From: QVMG01 sp032073245
GTDB taxonomy: Bacteria > Bacteroidota > Bacteroidia > Bacteroidales > Tannerellaceae
Length of the DNA stretch: 64,000 bases
Assembly (NCBI GenBank): GCA_032073245.1
Contig: DAMANX010000002.1
Location: 174,330 to 238,329 of the forward strand
Direction: 5' to 3'
Shown here: positions 28,736 to 38,387 of the stretch, one piece after another
Numbering within the stretch: the first letter of the stretch is position 1
Layout of the letters: each line of letters begins with the position of its first letter
Program-made: the position numbers and the translations under genes
Notes under the pieces: model-generated
Databases searched by the model: none
Told to the model about the DNA's origin: nothing
What the model saw: the letters and a program-made list of their open reading frames with translations, nothing else

Positions 28736-30279
28736 TCTGGTTAATTGCAAAAAAAGATTTCCTGTTAAATCTGATTTCTATTAGATTTATAATTGGCTTT
28801 ATACTCTGTCTGGTAATTATACCCTTCACAGTGGTAATCAGTGTGGATGATTACATTAACCAGATAAAAGTATACGAAGTAGAGCAAAAAAAAGCAGAAG
28901 AAAATATTAAAAATGCAAGTACCTGGTCTAATATACGACCAACTATTGTAACAAAGCCTCAACCACTAAGTATTTTTAATAATGGTATAAGCAGTAATGT
29001 AGGTAATAAAATACAAATCGCATTCTACAGTTACCCCATATTCCCGGAAGGACATGCAAACACACGTGATAACCCTCTGTTAAATGCTTTCTTCTCTATT
29101 GATTTTTCCAGAGTAATTGCCATTTTAATATCACTGCTCGCTCTTGTATTTTCCTATGATACTATCACCAGGGAAAGAGAAAACGGAACCTTAAAGTTAA
29201 ATTTAACCGGTCAGGTGAGTCGTATATCTTTTCTCTTCGGTAAGTTAGCAGGGCTATTACTAACTTTACTTCCGATATTATTATTCTGTTATATACTGGC
29301 CTGTTTGATCATATTAATAAATCCTGCTATCTCTTTCACCGCTTCGGAATGGGGGAATATTGTCCTTTTATTTGTATCTTCTGTTATATATATGACAATA
29401 TTCATATTAATGGGAATGTTTATTTCAAGTCTTGTCAAACATTCTTCCACTTCCATTATTCTGAGTTTACTTTGTTGGATATGGTTTTTGTTTCTGGTAC
29501 CTAATATTTCTACTTACCTCTCGCAAAGCATCAGAAAAACACCGTTGTATGATAATGTAGAGATGACAGTTCTGGAATATACGAAAGATTATATAACTAA
29601 GTTTAAGGAATTACAAATGCAGGTCAGACAAGATTTAACATTGGGTCAGGTCTGGCTGTCTCATAATAATTATAGTACCGGAGTAGATGGAGAAAAATAC
29701 TTCACTGCTACTGAGATTGCAACTTCTTTATGGCATTTGGAATATGAGTCTAAAAACGAACAAGCTATTTTTGATTTTGCTGATAGAAAATGGGCTTTGC
29801 AACAAGACTATCTCAATAAATTAGCAGAGCAACAGCAATTACAACAGCAAATAGCCTGGCTATCCCCTTCTGAATTATTCAGACAAATTACAGAGTCATT
29901 ATGTCATACAAGTGCTACTTCATTTCGAAGATATATGGATAATATACGTAATTATAGAGAAAACTTTATTCGATTTTTCAGAGAGAATAATTTATTCAAA
30001 TCTATTACCAGCTACTCTCCTATGTCATTGGATGAGTTCACTATGAATAAAGAATTTATAGGCACACCTCATGAAAGATATCTGGAATCAAAAAGGGAAG
30101 AATATAAAAAGTATACCAGAATTTTGAATAAAGATGAAATCCCCAGGTATGTACCTTCTTCAACGAATAGTCTTTCCGGATTAAATGAAGCTTCTGGTAG
30201 ATTTATTGGCTTATCTTCCATTCTGATATTTCTTTTGATCGGAATTATTGGAGCTTTTATGAAGTATGATGTCAGATAA
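28732..30279 (+). CDS. ABC-2 type transporter permease with large extracytoplasmic loop
   Basis: A 515-residue permease. One N-terminal membrane helix (about residues 10-35) is followed by an extracytoplasmic segment. Five or so helices lie between ~120 and ~265, then a ~200-residue hydrophilic stretch, and a last helix near the C-terminus (about 488-508). The DTITRERENGTLKL motif after the second helix is characteristic of ABC-2 permeases. The arrangement resembles DUF3526-type permeases. It pairs with the next gene, and both end in the same MKYDVR/VRYDVR sequence. Confidence 0.85.
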   Translation: MIWLIAKKDFLLNLISIRFIIGFILCLVIIPFTVVISVDDYINQIKVYEVEQKKAEENIKNASTWSNIRPTIVTKPQPLSIFNNGISSNVGNKIQIAFYSYPIFPEGHANTRDNPLLNAFFSIDFSRVIAILISLLALVFSYDTITRERENGTLKLNLTGQVSRISFLFGKLAGLLLTLLPILLFCYILACLIILINPAISFTASEWGNIVLLFVSSVIYMTIFILMGMFISSLVKHSSTSIILSLLCWIWFLFLVPNISTYLSQSIRKTPLYDNVEMTVLEYTKDYITKFKELQMQVRQDLTLGQVWLSHNNYSTGVDGEKYFTATEIATSLWHLEYESKNEQAIFDFADRKWALQQDYLNKLAEQQQLQQQIAWLSPSELFRQITESLCHTSATSFRRYMDNIRNYRENFIRFFRENNLFKSITSYSPMSLDEFTMNKEFIGTPHERYLESKREEYKKYTRILNKDEIPRYVPSSTNSLSGLNEASGRFIGLSSILIFLLIGIIGAFMKYDVR

Positions 30280-30295
30280 TTAAAATATTAAGAAT

Positions 30296-31690
30296 ATGTT
30301 TACCATTATATACATACGGGAATTACAAAATTACTTGTATAGCCTGCGTTTTCAAATATCTTTTATCATTGCCATTTTAGTTTTCATTGTAGGAAGTATT
30401 TCTTTCATTACATCCATACAGGAAATACAGGCCAATTATACTAAATATGAACAAGCTGAAATGTCACAATTGAAAGATGATGCCAATAACATATCTGATG
30501 TAGCGACAAAGGAGAGGAGTTATATCATGACACCTCGTAATAACAATATTATTGCAGATTGTAAAGAAGAATTTCTGCCCAATCAATTTACATATAGCGC
30601 ATACAATGTATTTGGCTTTAATATTAGACACCAAAGTGTTAATCCATACATAAGTAAAACAGATAATCTAAGTTGGGGATTCATTGTTTCCATGTTCATT
30701 AGTTTTATTACTCTCTTATTTGCATTCGACGCAATATCTGGTGAAAAAGAAGATAAAACATTAGCTTTAGTATTCTCCAATCCCGTACCAAGACGTATAT
30801 ACATAGGATGCAAATTCTTGAGCATTCTTACCATGGTTGGTTTTATTATTTTGACCGGAATCATAATCAGTTTACTTCTTATGGCCTTATCCGGGAAAGT
30901 ATTACTAAATACATCCTTTCTGATTGATACATTAGGATTTCTCTGTGTCAGTTTACTTTTTATCAGCGTTTTTGCGGTATTTGGTCTCCTATCGTCTGTA
31001 ATAACTAAAAATTCAAATGTAAGTCTATTAGTTTCACTGTGTTTCTGGTTATTTGTTACTGTTGTTACACCAAACACATCTGTATTCTGGGCAAAAAAAA
31101 TATTCCACATACCATCAAGTGAACAAGTTGAAGAACGAATTGGCATGGAAAAAGAAGATTTATACAAAAATGCTCCTCCGGGAAGCAGGTCTTACTATGG
31201 TGGAGATCCTTTTAATCCCATTCACCAATTAAGATCTGAATTATATTCAAAAGTCTTAGATAGTGAAAAAAGGATCAGAGGCGATTATTACCAACAAATG
31301 TTCAGACAATTTGAGAAAACCCGAAATCTGACGTTGATCTCTCCTATTGCACAATTTGAATATATCAACGAAGCTCTGGTAGGAGGAGGCTATTTTCGTT
31401 TCCAGAAAAACTGGCAAGACCTTCATATATTTCAGGGGCAATTTCTTCAATGGTTTAAAGACCAGGACGCCAAAGATCCTGATAGTCCTCATTGGTTCAA
31501 TTACCGAGAAGATATATCCACCAGTAAAAAACCGGTTTCTATTGATCAAATTCCACAATATCAGGAACGGAACGCCCCTCTAGAAAAACGTGTACAATTC
31601 GTTAGTAAATATCTTATTGTAATGATCATCATGGTAGCCATACTATTAAGTTTATGTTTTTACATCTTTGTAAGATATGACGTAAGATAA
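30296..31690 (+). CDS. ABC-2 type transporter permease, paralogue of the preceding gene
   Basis: A 464-residue permease with the same plan: N-terminal helix (about 15-40), a cluster of helices (about 125-265) after the FDAISGEKEDKTL motif, a long hydrophilic stretch, and a C-terminal helix ending in FVRYDVR. Probably forms a heterodimer with the upstream permease. Last gene of the operon, followed by a terminator hairpin. Confidence 0.85.
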   Translation: MFTIIYIRELQNYLYSLRFQISFIIAILVFIVGSISFITSIQEIQANYTKYEQAEMSQLKDDANNISDVATKERSYIMTPRNNNIIADCKEEFLPNQFTYSAYNVFGFNIRHQSVNPYISKTDNLSWGFIVSMFISFITLLFAFDAISGEKEDKTLALVFSNPVPRRIYIGCKFLSILTMVGFIILTGIIISLLLMALSGKVLLNTSFLIDTLGFLCVSLLFISVFAVFGLLSSVITKNSNVSLLVSLCFWLFVTVVTPNTSVFWAKKIFHIPSSEQVEERIGMEKEDLYKNAPPGSRSYYGGDPFNPIHQLRSELYSKVLDSEKRIRGDYYQQMFRQFEKTRNLTLISPIAQFEYINEALVGGGYFRFQKNWQDLHIFQGQFLQWFKDQDAKDPDSPHWFNYREDISTSKKPVSIDQIPQYQERNAPLEKRVQFVSKYLIVMIIMVAILLSLCFYIFVRYDVR

Positions 31691-31738
31691 ACAGGCAATA
31701 ACTACATAAAATTAATTGATCTCTCTTTCATGAAAGAA

Positions 31739-31772
31739 AAAGAGCTATCTCAATTTATTTTGAGACAGCTCT
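31739..31772. terminator. Bidirectional hairpin between the exporter operon and pfp
   Basis: A 13-bp stem, AAGAGCTATCTCA with TGAGACAGCTCTT (one mismatch). On the minus strand it is followed by a T-rich tract, so it is best as the terminator of the PPi-phosphofructokinase gene; it probably also ends the exporter operon. Confidence 0.8.
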
Positions 31773-31797
31773 TCTATATCGTATTAGTTTATATTTT

Positions 31798-33444
31798 TTA
31801 TTTAGCCTGCTCCAGTTGTAAGGTTTTTGTCGGTGCATCACACACTTCAGTTGGACCAAAGTATTGGATTGGGCCTGGATAAACATAACTGGTTGTTTTA
31901 GCCCATTCGTCGCGTTGTTTAGCAAATGCTTTGAAAGGAGCACCGTCTAGTTTCACTAATGCTTTCTGGATAACAGGTTTCATTTCGCCGTGGCGACGTT
32001 CCATGTTCATCATCATTGTAACAGGAATACCACCGGCAATCCATTTGTCTGCAGGCGCAGTTGTATTACGTACAGATGACATATAACCTGTCTTGCCGGC
32101 AGCAATCAGACAGGAAGCAGTATATCCTAATGAATAGCAATAGTCTGCATCATAGTTTGACGGAGCAGCACAACGGCCTTCATATCCGAAGAAATGATGT
32201 AAGGCTGAGAATTTACCATTATATTTACCTTCTTTCTTGAACTGATCCAATTTTTTGCCTACCATTTCAGAAAGTAATTTTTCTGTTTCAATCAATGAAA
32301 CCTGAACGTTACCATGTGGGTCACGATCTAATGTCAATTGGCGTGCAACACCTTCAGGTAGGCTTGCATACAGGTCAGCATTCTCTTTTGTCAGCTTGCT
32401 GATTACATAAGCGCGTTGTTCGCTTTTCTTAATCATCTTAAATTCTGCATCGTGTTTAGCCAAATAGTCATTCAATTCAGCAATCAAACGTTTCATTGCC
32501 GGGATAAATTCCACCAAACCTTCAGGAATTAATACAGTACCAAAGTTATTACCATTTTCAGCACGTGCGGCAACTACAGAAGCAATATGTGTTACGATAT
32601 CATCCAATGATTGGTTTTTAGCTTCTACCTCTTCCGATATAATACAGATATTTGGTTGAGTTTGCAAAGCACATTCCAAAGCAATATGAGAAGCAGAACG
32701 TCCCATCAGCTTAATGAAGTGCCAGTATTTTTGTGCAGAGTTACAGTCTCTTTCAATATTACCAATTACTTCTGAGTAAACTTTACATGCAGTATCAAAC
32801 CCGAATGAAGTTTCAATCTGCTCATTTTTAAGGTCACCATCGATTGTCTTAGGGCAACCAATAACTTGTACACCTGCATTGATCTCTTTGTAATATTCTG
32901 CCAACACACAAGCATTGGTATTAGAGTCGTCGCCACCAATAATAACAAGAGCTGTGATACCCAATTCTTTCAGAATTTCAAGACCTTTGTCGAATTGCTC
33001 AGTAGTTTCCAGTTTAGTACGACCAGAACCGATCATATCGAAACCGCCTGTGTTACGATACTCATCTATTATTGAAGCTGTAAGTTCTTTATACTTATGA
33101 TCAATCAAACCACCAGGGCCTAAAATAAATCCATACAAACGTGATTTTTGATTAACAGCTTTAATCCCATCAAACAAACCTGCAATCACATTGTGTCCAC
33201 CTGGAGCCTGGCCACCAGAAAGGATAACACCAACATTAATAGCGGGCATCTCCTGAGGAGCATTACTCTTTTCAAAAGTAATAATAGGCATCCCATAAGT
33301 ATTTGGGAATAATTTTTTGATCTCGTCCTGATCGGCTACTGATTGTGTATATTCACCGTCTACAGCTTTCACTGCACCATTTAACGCTGCAGGTACCTTA
33401 GGCTGGTAGGCTGCTCTTGCAATTTGTAATGCACTCTTTGTCAT
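31798..33444 (-). CDS. pfp: Diphosphate--fructose-6-phosphate 1-phosphotransferase
   Basis: PPi-dependent phosphofructokinase of the long (548-residue) type found in plants and Bacteroidetes. Glycine-rich GGQAPGGHNV is near residue 74. GGDDSNTN carries Asp at the position associated with PPi rather than ATP use. PKTIDGDL has the catalytic TIDGD. This reaction is reversible and serves glycolysis and gluconeogenesis. Single-gene unit. Confidence 0.95.
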   Translation of the reverse strand: MTKSALQIARAAYQPKVPAALNGAVKAVDGEYTQSVADQDEIKKLFPNTYGMPIITFEKSNAPQEMPAINVGVILSGGQAPGGHNVIAGLFDGIKAVNQKSRLYGFILGPGGLIDHKYKELTASIIDEYRNTGGFDMIGSGRTKLETTEQFDKGLEILKELGITALVIIGGDDSNTNACVLAEYYKEINAGVQVIGCPKTIDGDLKNEQIETSFGFDTACKVYSEVIGNIERDCNSAQKYWHFIKLMGRSASHIALECALQTQPNICIISEEVEAKNQSLDDIVTHIASVVAARAENGNNFGTVLIPEGLVEFIPAMKRLIAELNDYLAKHDAEFKMIKKSEQRAYVISKLTKENADLYASLPEGVARQLTLDRDPHGNVQVSLIETEKLLSEMVGKKLDQFKKEGKYNGKFSALHHFFGYEGRCAAPSNYDADYCYSLGYTASCLIAAGKTGYMSSVRNTTAPADKWIAGGIPVTMMMNMERRHGEMKPVIQKALVKLDGAPFKAFAKQRDEWAKTTSYVYPGPIQYFGPTEVCDAPTKTLQLEQAK

Positions 33445-33617
33445 ATTCTTGAATTTGTTGTTAGAATTGCTTTCTTTCTATCGAAAAGTCTATTAAAAAC
33501 GGTGCAAATATCGCACTTTATTTCTAATTAAAAAAGAATATACCCTAACAACATTCACATTATACGATAGCTATATCAAACTGCCATTCATTATAGTATA
33601 AGCAAGACAGGAATAAC

Positions 33618-33741
33618 AAAAAGTCAGTATATATTTTTAATTAGAGAATATACGATACGTTAAAATGTGTTTCTCGCCATGAAACGAAAAAACAATAGGT
33701 ATATAACGGGGTCGTTATTGCTATATAATTGACAATATGAT
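33618..33741. repeat. Diverged ~124-bp element, copy A (second copy at 63731-63855)
   Basis: The first 58 bp align without gaps to 63731-63788 at 48 of 58 positions. The middle ~55 bp differ in sequence but fold as a hairpin in both copies (here around ATAACG-GGGT-CGTTAT), and GACAATATGAT closes both. It lies in the 373-bp gap upstream of the ABC-F gene. The rest of that gap shows no ORF. Confidence 0.6.
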
Positions 33742-33786
33742 ATCAGAGGTTTCTCTAGGGTTCCTGTAGAATCTCCCTGTATTTTG

Positions 33787-33794
33787 TATCTTTG
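33787..33794 (+). promoter_or_regulatory. Bacteroidetes -7 element for the ABC-F gene
   Basis: TATCTTTG, 23 bp before the ATG at 33818. Confidence 0.6.
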
Positions 33795-33817
33795 TAGCCG
33801 CATCAAGCAAAAGAAAT

Positions 33818-35761
33818 ATGATTTCAGTAGAAAAACTTACAGTTGAATTCGGAGGTTTTACCCTCTTTGATGATATATCGTTTGTGGTTAATAAGAAAGA
33901 CCGCATCGCCTTGGTGGGAAAAAATGGCGCAGGTAAATCCACAATGCTAAAGATATTTGCCGGATTACAATCGCCGACTTCAGGTAATGTAAGTGTTCCC
34001 AAAGATATGACCATTGGCTATTTACCTCAACAAATGATTCTGGCAGATAGCCGTACGGTTCGTGAAGAAGCAGAACAGGCTTTCGAGCATATACATATCA
34101 TGGAAAGGGAACTGGAGAATCTCAACCTTCAACTGGCAGAACGTACCGACTACGAATCGGAAACATATCAGAAGATTATCGACCGCGTTACCTGGCTGAC
34201 AGAACATATCCACATGATAGGTGGTAATAATTATCAGGCAGAACTGGAACGTACATTAATAGGTTTAGGATTTAAGCGGGAAGACTTTGAGCGTCCTACT
34301 TCGGAGTTTAGCGGCGGATGGCGTATGCGTATCGAATTAGCGAAGTTATTGCTCCGACAACCTGATATATTATTACTGGATGAGCCAACTAACCACCTTG
34401 ATATTGAATCTATCCAATGGTTAGAAAACTTTATTGCCACACGGGCAAATGCAGTGATACTAGTATCTCACGACCGTGCATTTATAGATAATACGACTAT
34501 CCGTACGATTGAGATTGAATTAGGAAACATTTATGATTACAAAGTAAGATACTCTGAGTATGTTGTACTTCGCCAGGAACGCCGTGAACAACAATTGCGG
34601 GCTTATGAAAACCAGCAAAAGAAACTAGCCGATACGGAAGCTTTTATTGAACGTTTCAGGTATAAGGCAACCAAAGCGGTACAGGTACAGTCACGTATTA
34701 AGCAATTGGATAAGGTTGAACGCATTGAAGTTGATGAAGTAGATACGGCTATGCTCAGCCTTAAATTTCCTCCTGCGCCTCACTCGGGAGCATATCCTAT
34801 TATAGCAGAAGATGTTTCTAAAAGTTATGGCAATCATATCGTATTTGAGCATGCAACTTTTACAATTAACAGAGGTGACAAGGTCGCTTTTGTAGGAAAA
34901 AATGGCGAAGGTAAGTCTACCCTTGTGAAGTGTATTATGGGTGAGATTGATTTTACAGGTAAACTTCAATTAGGACATGGAGTGAAGATTGGCTATTTTG
35001 CGCAAAATCAGGCTCAAATGCTGAATGAAAACCTGACAGTATTCGAAACCATTGATTATGTGGCACAAGGCGATATCCGTACCAAAATACGCAATATACT
35101 AGGGGCTTTTATGTTTGGCGGAGAAGCATCTGATAAAAAAGTGAAAGTATTATCCGGAGGTGAACGTAGCCGCTTAGCTATGATCCGTTTACTGCTGGAA
35201 CCAGTCAACTTACTTATTCTCGATGAGCCGACCAACCACCTGGATATGCGTTCGAAAGATGTACTGAAAGAAGCCCTGAATGAATTTGATGGGACAGTGA
35301 TTGTTGTTTCTCACGACCGTGAGTTTCTCGACGGACTTGTTGATAAAGTATATGAATTCGGAAACCAACGTGTAAAAGAACACCTGGGCGGTATCTATGA
35401 ATTCCTTGAGCGTAAAAAAATGGATAGCCTACGTGAGTTGGAACGAAACAATCAGCTCCTCTCCTCTTCCATCGAATCGAACGAAGTACAACCGTCACAA
35501 AATAAACTATCCTATGAAGCACGAAAAGAACTAAGCCGGGCTATTAAAAAAGCAGAACGTGCTATTGCTGAATCGGAAAGTAAAATAGCAGAATTGGAAG
35601 CGTCTATAGCTTCCCTCGAAGAAAAGCTGGCTACACCTGAAGGAGCCGCGGATGTTGCACTCTATACCGAATATTCTGCTCAAAAGAACGAATTGTCTCA
35701 AGTAATGGATGCATGGACAGAGTATACGATGGAATTGGAGGAATTACAAGAGCCTCAATAA
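33818..35761 (+). CDS. ABC-F family ATPase (ribosome-associated)
   Basis: A 647-residue soluble protein with two ABC domains and no membrane segments. Walker A motifs GKNGAGKST (about 36-44) and GKNGEGKST (about 360-370). Signatures FSGGWRMR and LSGGERSR. Walker B LLLDEPTNHLD and LILDEPTNHLD with Asp/Glu intact. The inter-domain linker is basic (RYKATKAVQVQSR), as in ABC-F translation factors, and a C-terminal coiled coil spans about 545-645. Resembles YheS/Uup-type housekeeping ABC-F. Antibiotic resistance is not implied. Confidence 0.93.
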   Translation: MISVEKLTVEFGGFTLFDDISFVVNKKDRIALVGKNGAGKSTMLKIFAGLQSPTSGNVSVPKDMTIGYLPQQMILADSRTVREEAEQAFEHIHIMERELENLNLQLAERTDYESETYQKIIDRVTWLTEHIHMIGGNNYQAELERTLIGLGFKREDFERPTSEFSGGWRMRIELAKLLLRQPDILLLDEPTNHLDIESIQWLENFIATRANAVILVSHDRAFIDNTTIRTIEIELGNIYDYKVRYSEYVVLRQERREQQLRAYENQQKKLADTEAFIERFRYKATKAVQVQSRIKQLDKVERIEVDEVDTAMLSLKFPPAPHSGAYPIIAEDVSKSYGNHIVFEHATFTINRGDKVAFVGKNGEGKSTLVKCIMGEIDFTGKLQLGHGVKIGYFAQNQAQMLNENLTVFETIDYVAQGDIRTKIRNILGAFMFGGEASDKKVKVLSGGERSRLAMIRLLLEPVNLLILDEPTNHLDMRSKDVLKEALNEFDGTVIVVSHDREFLDGLVDKVYEFGNQRVKEHLGGIYEFLERKKMDSLRELERNNQLLSSSIESNEVQPSQNKLSYEARKELSRAIKKAERAIAESESKIAELEASIASLEEKLATPEGAADVALYTEYSAQKNELSQVMDAWTEYTMELEELQEPQ

Positions 35762-36076
35762 AAATCCGCTGAAAGCGTTATTCGTTGGCTGAAAGCCATA
35801 TCCCTGAAAGGGAGCTAACTCAGCCCACCCTAAGAGAACGCAGTGAACGTTGGTTGGGTTATTAAAATGGTATATATTATAAGCGCACTGAAAGTGCAAT
35901 ATAGTCTTTAGTATACAACAAATTATGTTGCATTTTCAGTGCGCATTGTATATGAACAAAATTTATAAACCCAACCATCGCGCCGGTCGCAATGCTCCCT
36001 CTGCTTAGGGTGGGCTGAGTTAGCTCCCTTTCAGGGATATGGCTTTCAGCCAACGAATAACGCTTTCAGCAGATTT
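35762..36076. repeat. 315-bp palindromic element with 73-bp near-perfect arms
   Basis: Arms 35762-35834 and 36004-36076 are complementary at 72 of 73 positions. Inside, an imperfect second level of symmetry continues (TGGTTGGGTT in both arms), centred on a hairpin whose stems read GCGCACTGAAA and TTTCAGTGCGC. There is no ORF. It fills most of the gap between the ABC-F gene and the NagB-like gene. Confidence 0.85.
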
Positions 36077-36199
36077 CTTCAATGCACTTATTAATTACTT
36101 AAAAACACCTCTGACAAAATAAACTTTATGTGCCAAAACACCTGAGTCCCATTATACAAAGTTTTCATCCTTAACAAACTATCCTTTTAACATTATTGT

Positions 36200-36207
36200 T
36201 ATCTTTG
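36200..36207 (+). promoter_or_regulatory. Bacteroidetes -7 element for the NagB-like gene
   Basis: TATCTTTG, 26 bp before the ATG at 36234. Confidence 0.6.
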
Positions 36208-36233
36208 CAATTCAAAAACTTAATTAAAAAAAG

Positions 36234-38225
36234 ATGAAGACGAACCTTAGTTCTCAAATTACTTTGACGCGAATACCGACCCGGTATTATCGTCCGGAGA
36301 ATGCTTTTGAGCATTCCGTTTTAACTCGTCTGGAGAAGATTCCGACCGACATTTATGAATCGATGGAAATTGGTTCAAAAGCGATTGCTCTAACATTGGC
36401 TACAGAGATCAGAAGAAGACAGGAAATGGGCGAAATGCTTGTTTTGGCTCTACCTGGTGGACGCTCACCGTTGAATGTCTATAAGGAATTGATTCGCATG
36501 CACAAAGAAGAACAACTGAGCTTCAGTAACGTTATTGTCTTTGTAGAATATGAATTCTTTCCATTGACATCTTCTTCGTATGGCAATGTGAATCGTTTAA
36601 AAGTAGAATTACTTGACCAGATTGATATTCAGCCTGATAATATTTATGCTCCTGATGGTTGTATGCCAAAAGATTCCATAATTGACTTCTGCAAACAATA
36701 TGAAGAGAAAATCAATGAAGTAGGCGGCATCGATTACATGTTAATGGGAGTGGGGCATACCAGCAATATCATGTTTAATGCCGCCGGCACCCCTATCAGC
36801 ACACGTACTCGCCTTGTATTTTTAGAAGGTGCAGCACGTAAAGAAGCATCACGCACCTTTCCATCAGTAGAGAGTGTTCCCGCAGGTGTAATTACAATGG
36901 GTATCTCCACCATGATGAATGCTAAACATGTTATTCTGATGGCTTGGGGTGAAGATAAGGCAGAAATCGTTAGAAAAACAGTGGAAAACACGATTTCTGA
37001 TGCAGTACCTTCTTCTTATTTACAAAACCATCCGAATGCTAAGGTAGTATTAGATCTTGGTGCAGCTTATGAACTGACTCGTATTTGTCATCCGTGGCTT
37101 GTAACCAATTGCGAATGGGATAATAAATTAATTCGCCGAGCCATTGTTTGGTTATGTCAATTGACAGAAAAACCTATTTTAAAGCTGACCAATAAAGATT
37201 ATAGTGAACATGGATTAGGTGAACTATTAGCACTCTATGGTTCAGCATATAATGTGAATATCAAAATATTTAATGATATCCAACATACAATTACCGGATG
37301 GCCGGGAGGCAAACCAAATGCAGATGATAGTAATCGCCCTGAACGTGCTAAACCATTCCCTAAAAAGGTTATAATCTTTAGCCCGCATCCGGACGATGAT
37401 GTAATCTCTATGGGAGGAACATTCCGTCGTTTATGCGATCAGAAACATGATGTATATGTAGCCTATCAGACCTCCGGGAACATTGCTGTCGGAGATGAAG
37501 AAGTTATTCGTTATTGTGAATACCTGCGTGATGTATCTGACAAATATTCTCCCAATGATACTACTGTAAAAAACAAGGCAGAAGAGCTTATTCAATACCT
37601 GCGTTTTGATAAAGTAGATAATGGTGAGCCCGAACGTAAAGATGTACTCTTTATGAAAGGAACTATTCGCCGTGAAGAAGCACGTCATGGAGCCCGTTAT
37701 TCAGGTATTAAAAATGATGATCACATTAAATTCCTTGATCTTCCTTTCTACGAAACAGGATTGGTAAAGAAAAAGCCATTATCCGAAGCTGATATCAAAA
37801 TTATTCTTGATTTGCTGGAAGAAATTAAACCTGATCAGATGTTTGTAGCAGGTGACCTTGCTGATCCACATGGTACACATAAGGTATGTTTGGATGCTAT
37901 CCTTGCAGCAGTTGATATGATCAAAGACGAAGAATGGTTGAAAAATTGTCGGATCTGGATGTATCGTGGAGCTTGGGCAGAATGGGAAATGGATCATATA
38001 GAAATGGCTGTACCAATCAGTCCTGAAGAATTACGCCTGAAACGTAATGCTATTCTGAAGCATCAATCCCAAATGGAAAGCGCTCCTTTCCTTGGTGACG
38101 ACGAGCGTCTGTTCTGGCAACGTGCTGAAGACCGCAACCGTGCTTCTGCCGAATTGTATAAAAATCTTGGATTAGCTTCCTATGAAGCAATTGAAGCATT
38201 TGTACAATATATTCCTATCAGGTAA
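36234..38225 (+). CDS. NagB-like / PIG-L (LmbE) deacetylase fusion protein
   Basis: A 663-residue two-domain protein. Residues ~20-300 align along their length with glucosamine-6-phosphate deaminase (ALPGGRSPLNVYKELIRMHK corresponds to the phosphate-binding LPTGGTP region). By eye-alignment with E. coli NagB, the catalytic Asp72, Asp141, His143 and Glu148 correspond to Tyr, Thr, Asn and Ala here. The C-terminal domain (about 375-640) is a PIG-L/LmbE zinc deacetylase with an intact HPDDD motif near residue 385 and a later PHGTHK site. The N-terminal domain may bind rather than deaminate a sugar phosphate. Databases often label such proteins nagB; I would not assume that activity. Confidence 0.85.
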   Translation: MKTNLSSQITLTRIPTRYYRPENAFEHSVLTRLEKIPTDIYESMEIGSKAIALTLATEIRRRQEMGEMLVLALPGGRSPLNVYKELIRMHKEEQLSFSNVIVFVEYEFFPLTSSSYGNVNRLKVELLDQIDIQPDNIYAPDGCMPKDSIIDFCKQYEEKINEVGGIDYMLMGVGHTSNIMFNAAGTPISTRTRLVFLEGAARKEASRTFPSVESVPAGVITMGISTMMNAKHVILMAWGEDKAEIVRKTVENTISDAVPSSYLQNHPNAKVVLDLGAAYELTRICHPWLVTNCEWDNKLIRRAIVWLCQLTEKPILKLTNKDYSEHGLGELLALYGSAYNVNIKIFNDIQHTITGWPGGKPNADDSNRPERAKPFPKKVIIFSPHPDDDVISMGGTFRRLCDQKHDVYVAYQTSGNIAVGDEEVIRYCEYLRDVSDKYSPNDTTVKNKAEELIQYLRFDKVDNGEPERKDVLFMKGTIRREEARHGARYSGIKNDDHIKFLDLPFYETGLVKKKPLSEADIKIILDLLEEIKPDQMFVAGDLADPHGTHKVCLDAILAAVDMIKDEEWLKNCRIWMYRGAWAEWEMDHIEMAVPISPEELRLKRNAILKHQSQMESAPFLGDDERLFWQRAEDRNRASAELYKNLGLASYEAIEAFVQYIPIR

Positions 38226-38247
38226 GTAATACAAATTTCCAAATAGG

Positions 38248-38277
38248 GCACAGATAAATTTTATCTGTGCTTTTTTT
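38248..38277 (+). terminator. Rho-independent terminator of the NagB-like/LmbE gene
   Basis: GCACAGATAAA pairs with TTTATCTGTGC, followed by seven Ts. Confidence 0.9.
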
Positions 38278-38387
38278 ATTAAGAAAGAAATAACGACAGT
38301 GGTACCGTCGCAAAAGGATGTTAACGAAACCAAATGCATGAATAGCTTGTTATATCAATATTAATACAAATCATTAAATATATACTT

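Noticed and set aside
33818..35761. Antibiotic-resistance ABC-F
   Set aside because: Domain layout and C-terminal coiled coil look like the housekeeping YheS/Uup type; nothing in context suggests resistance.
35762..36076. Insertion sequence
   Set aside because: Long inverted arms but no transposase ORF and no clear target duplication; described as a palindromic element only.
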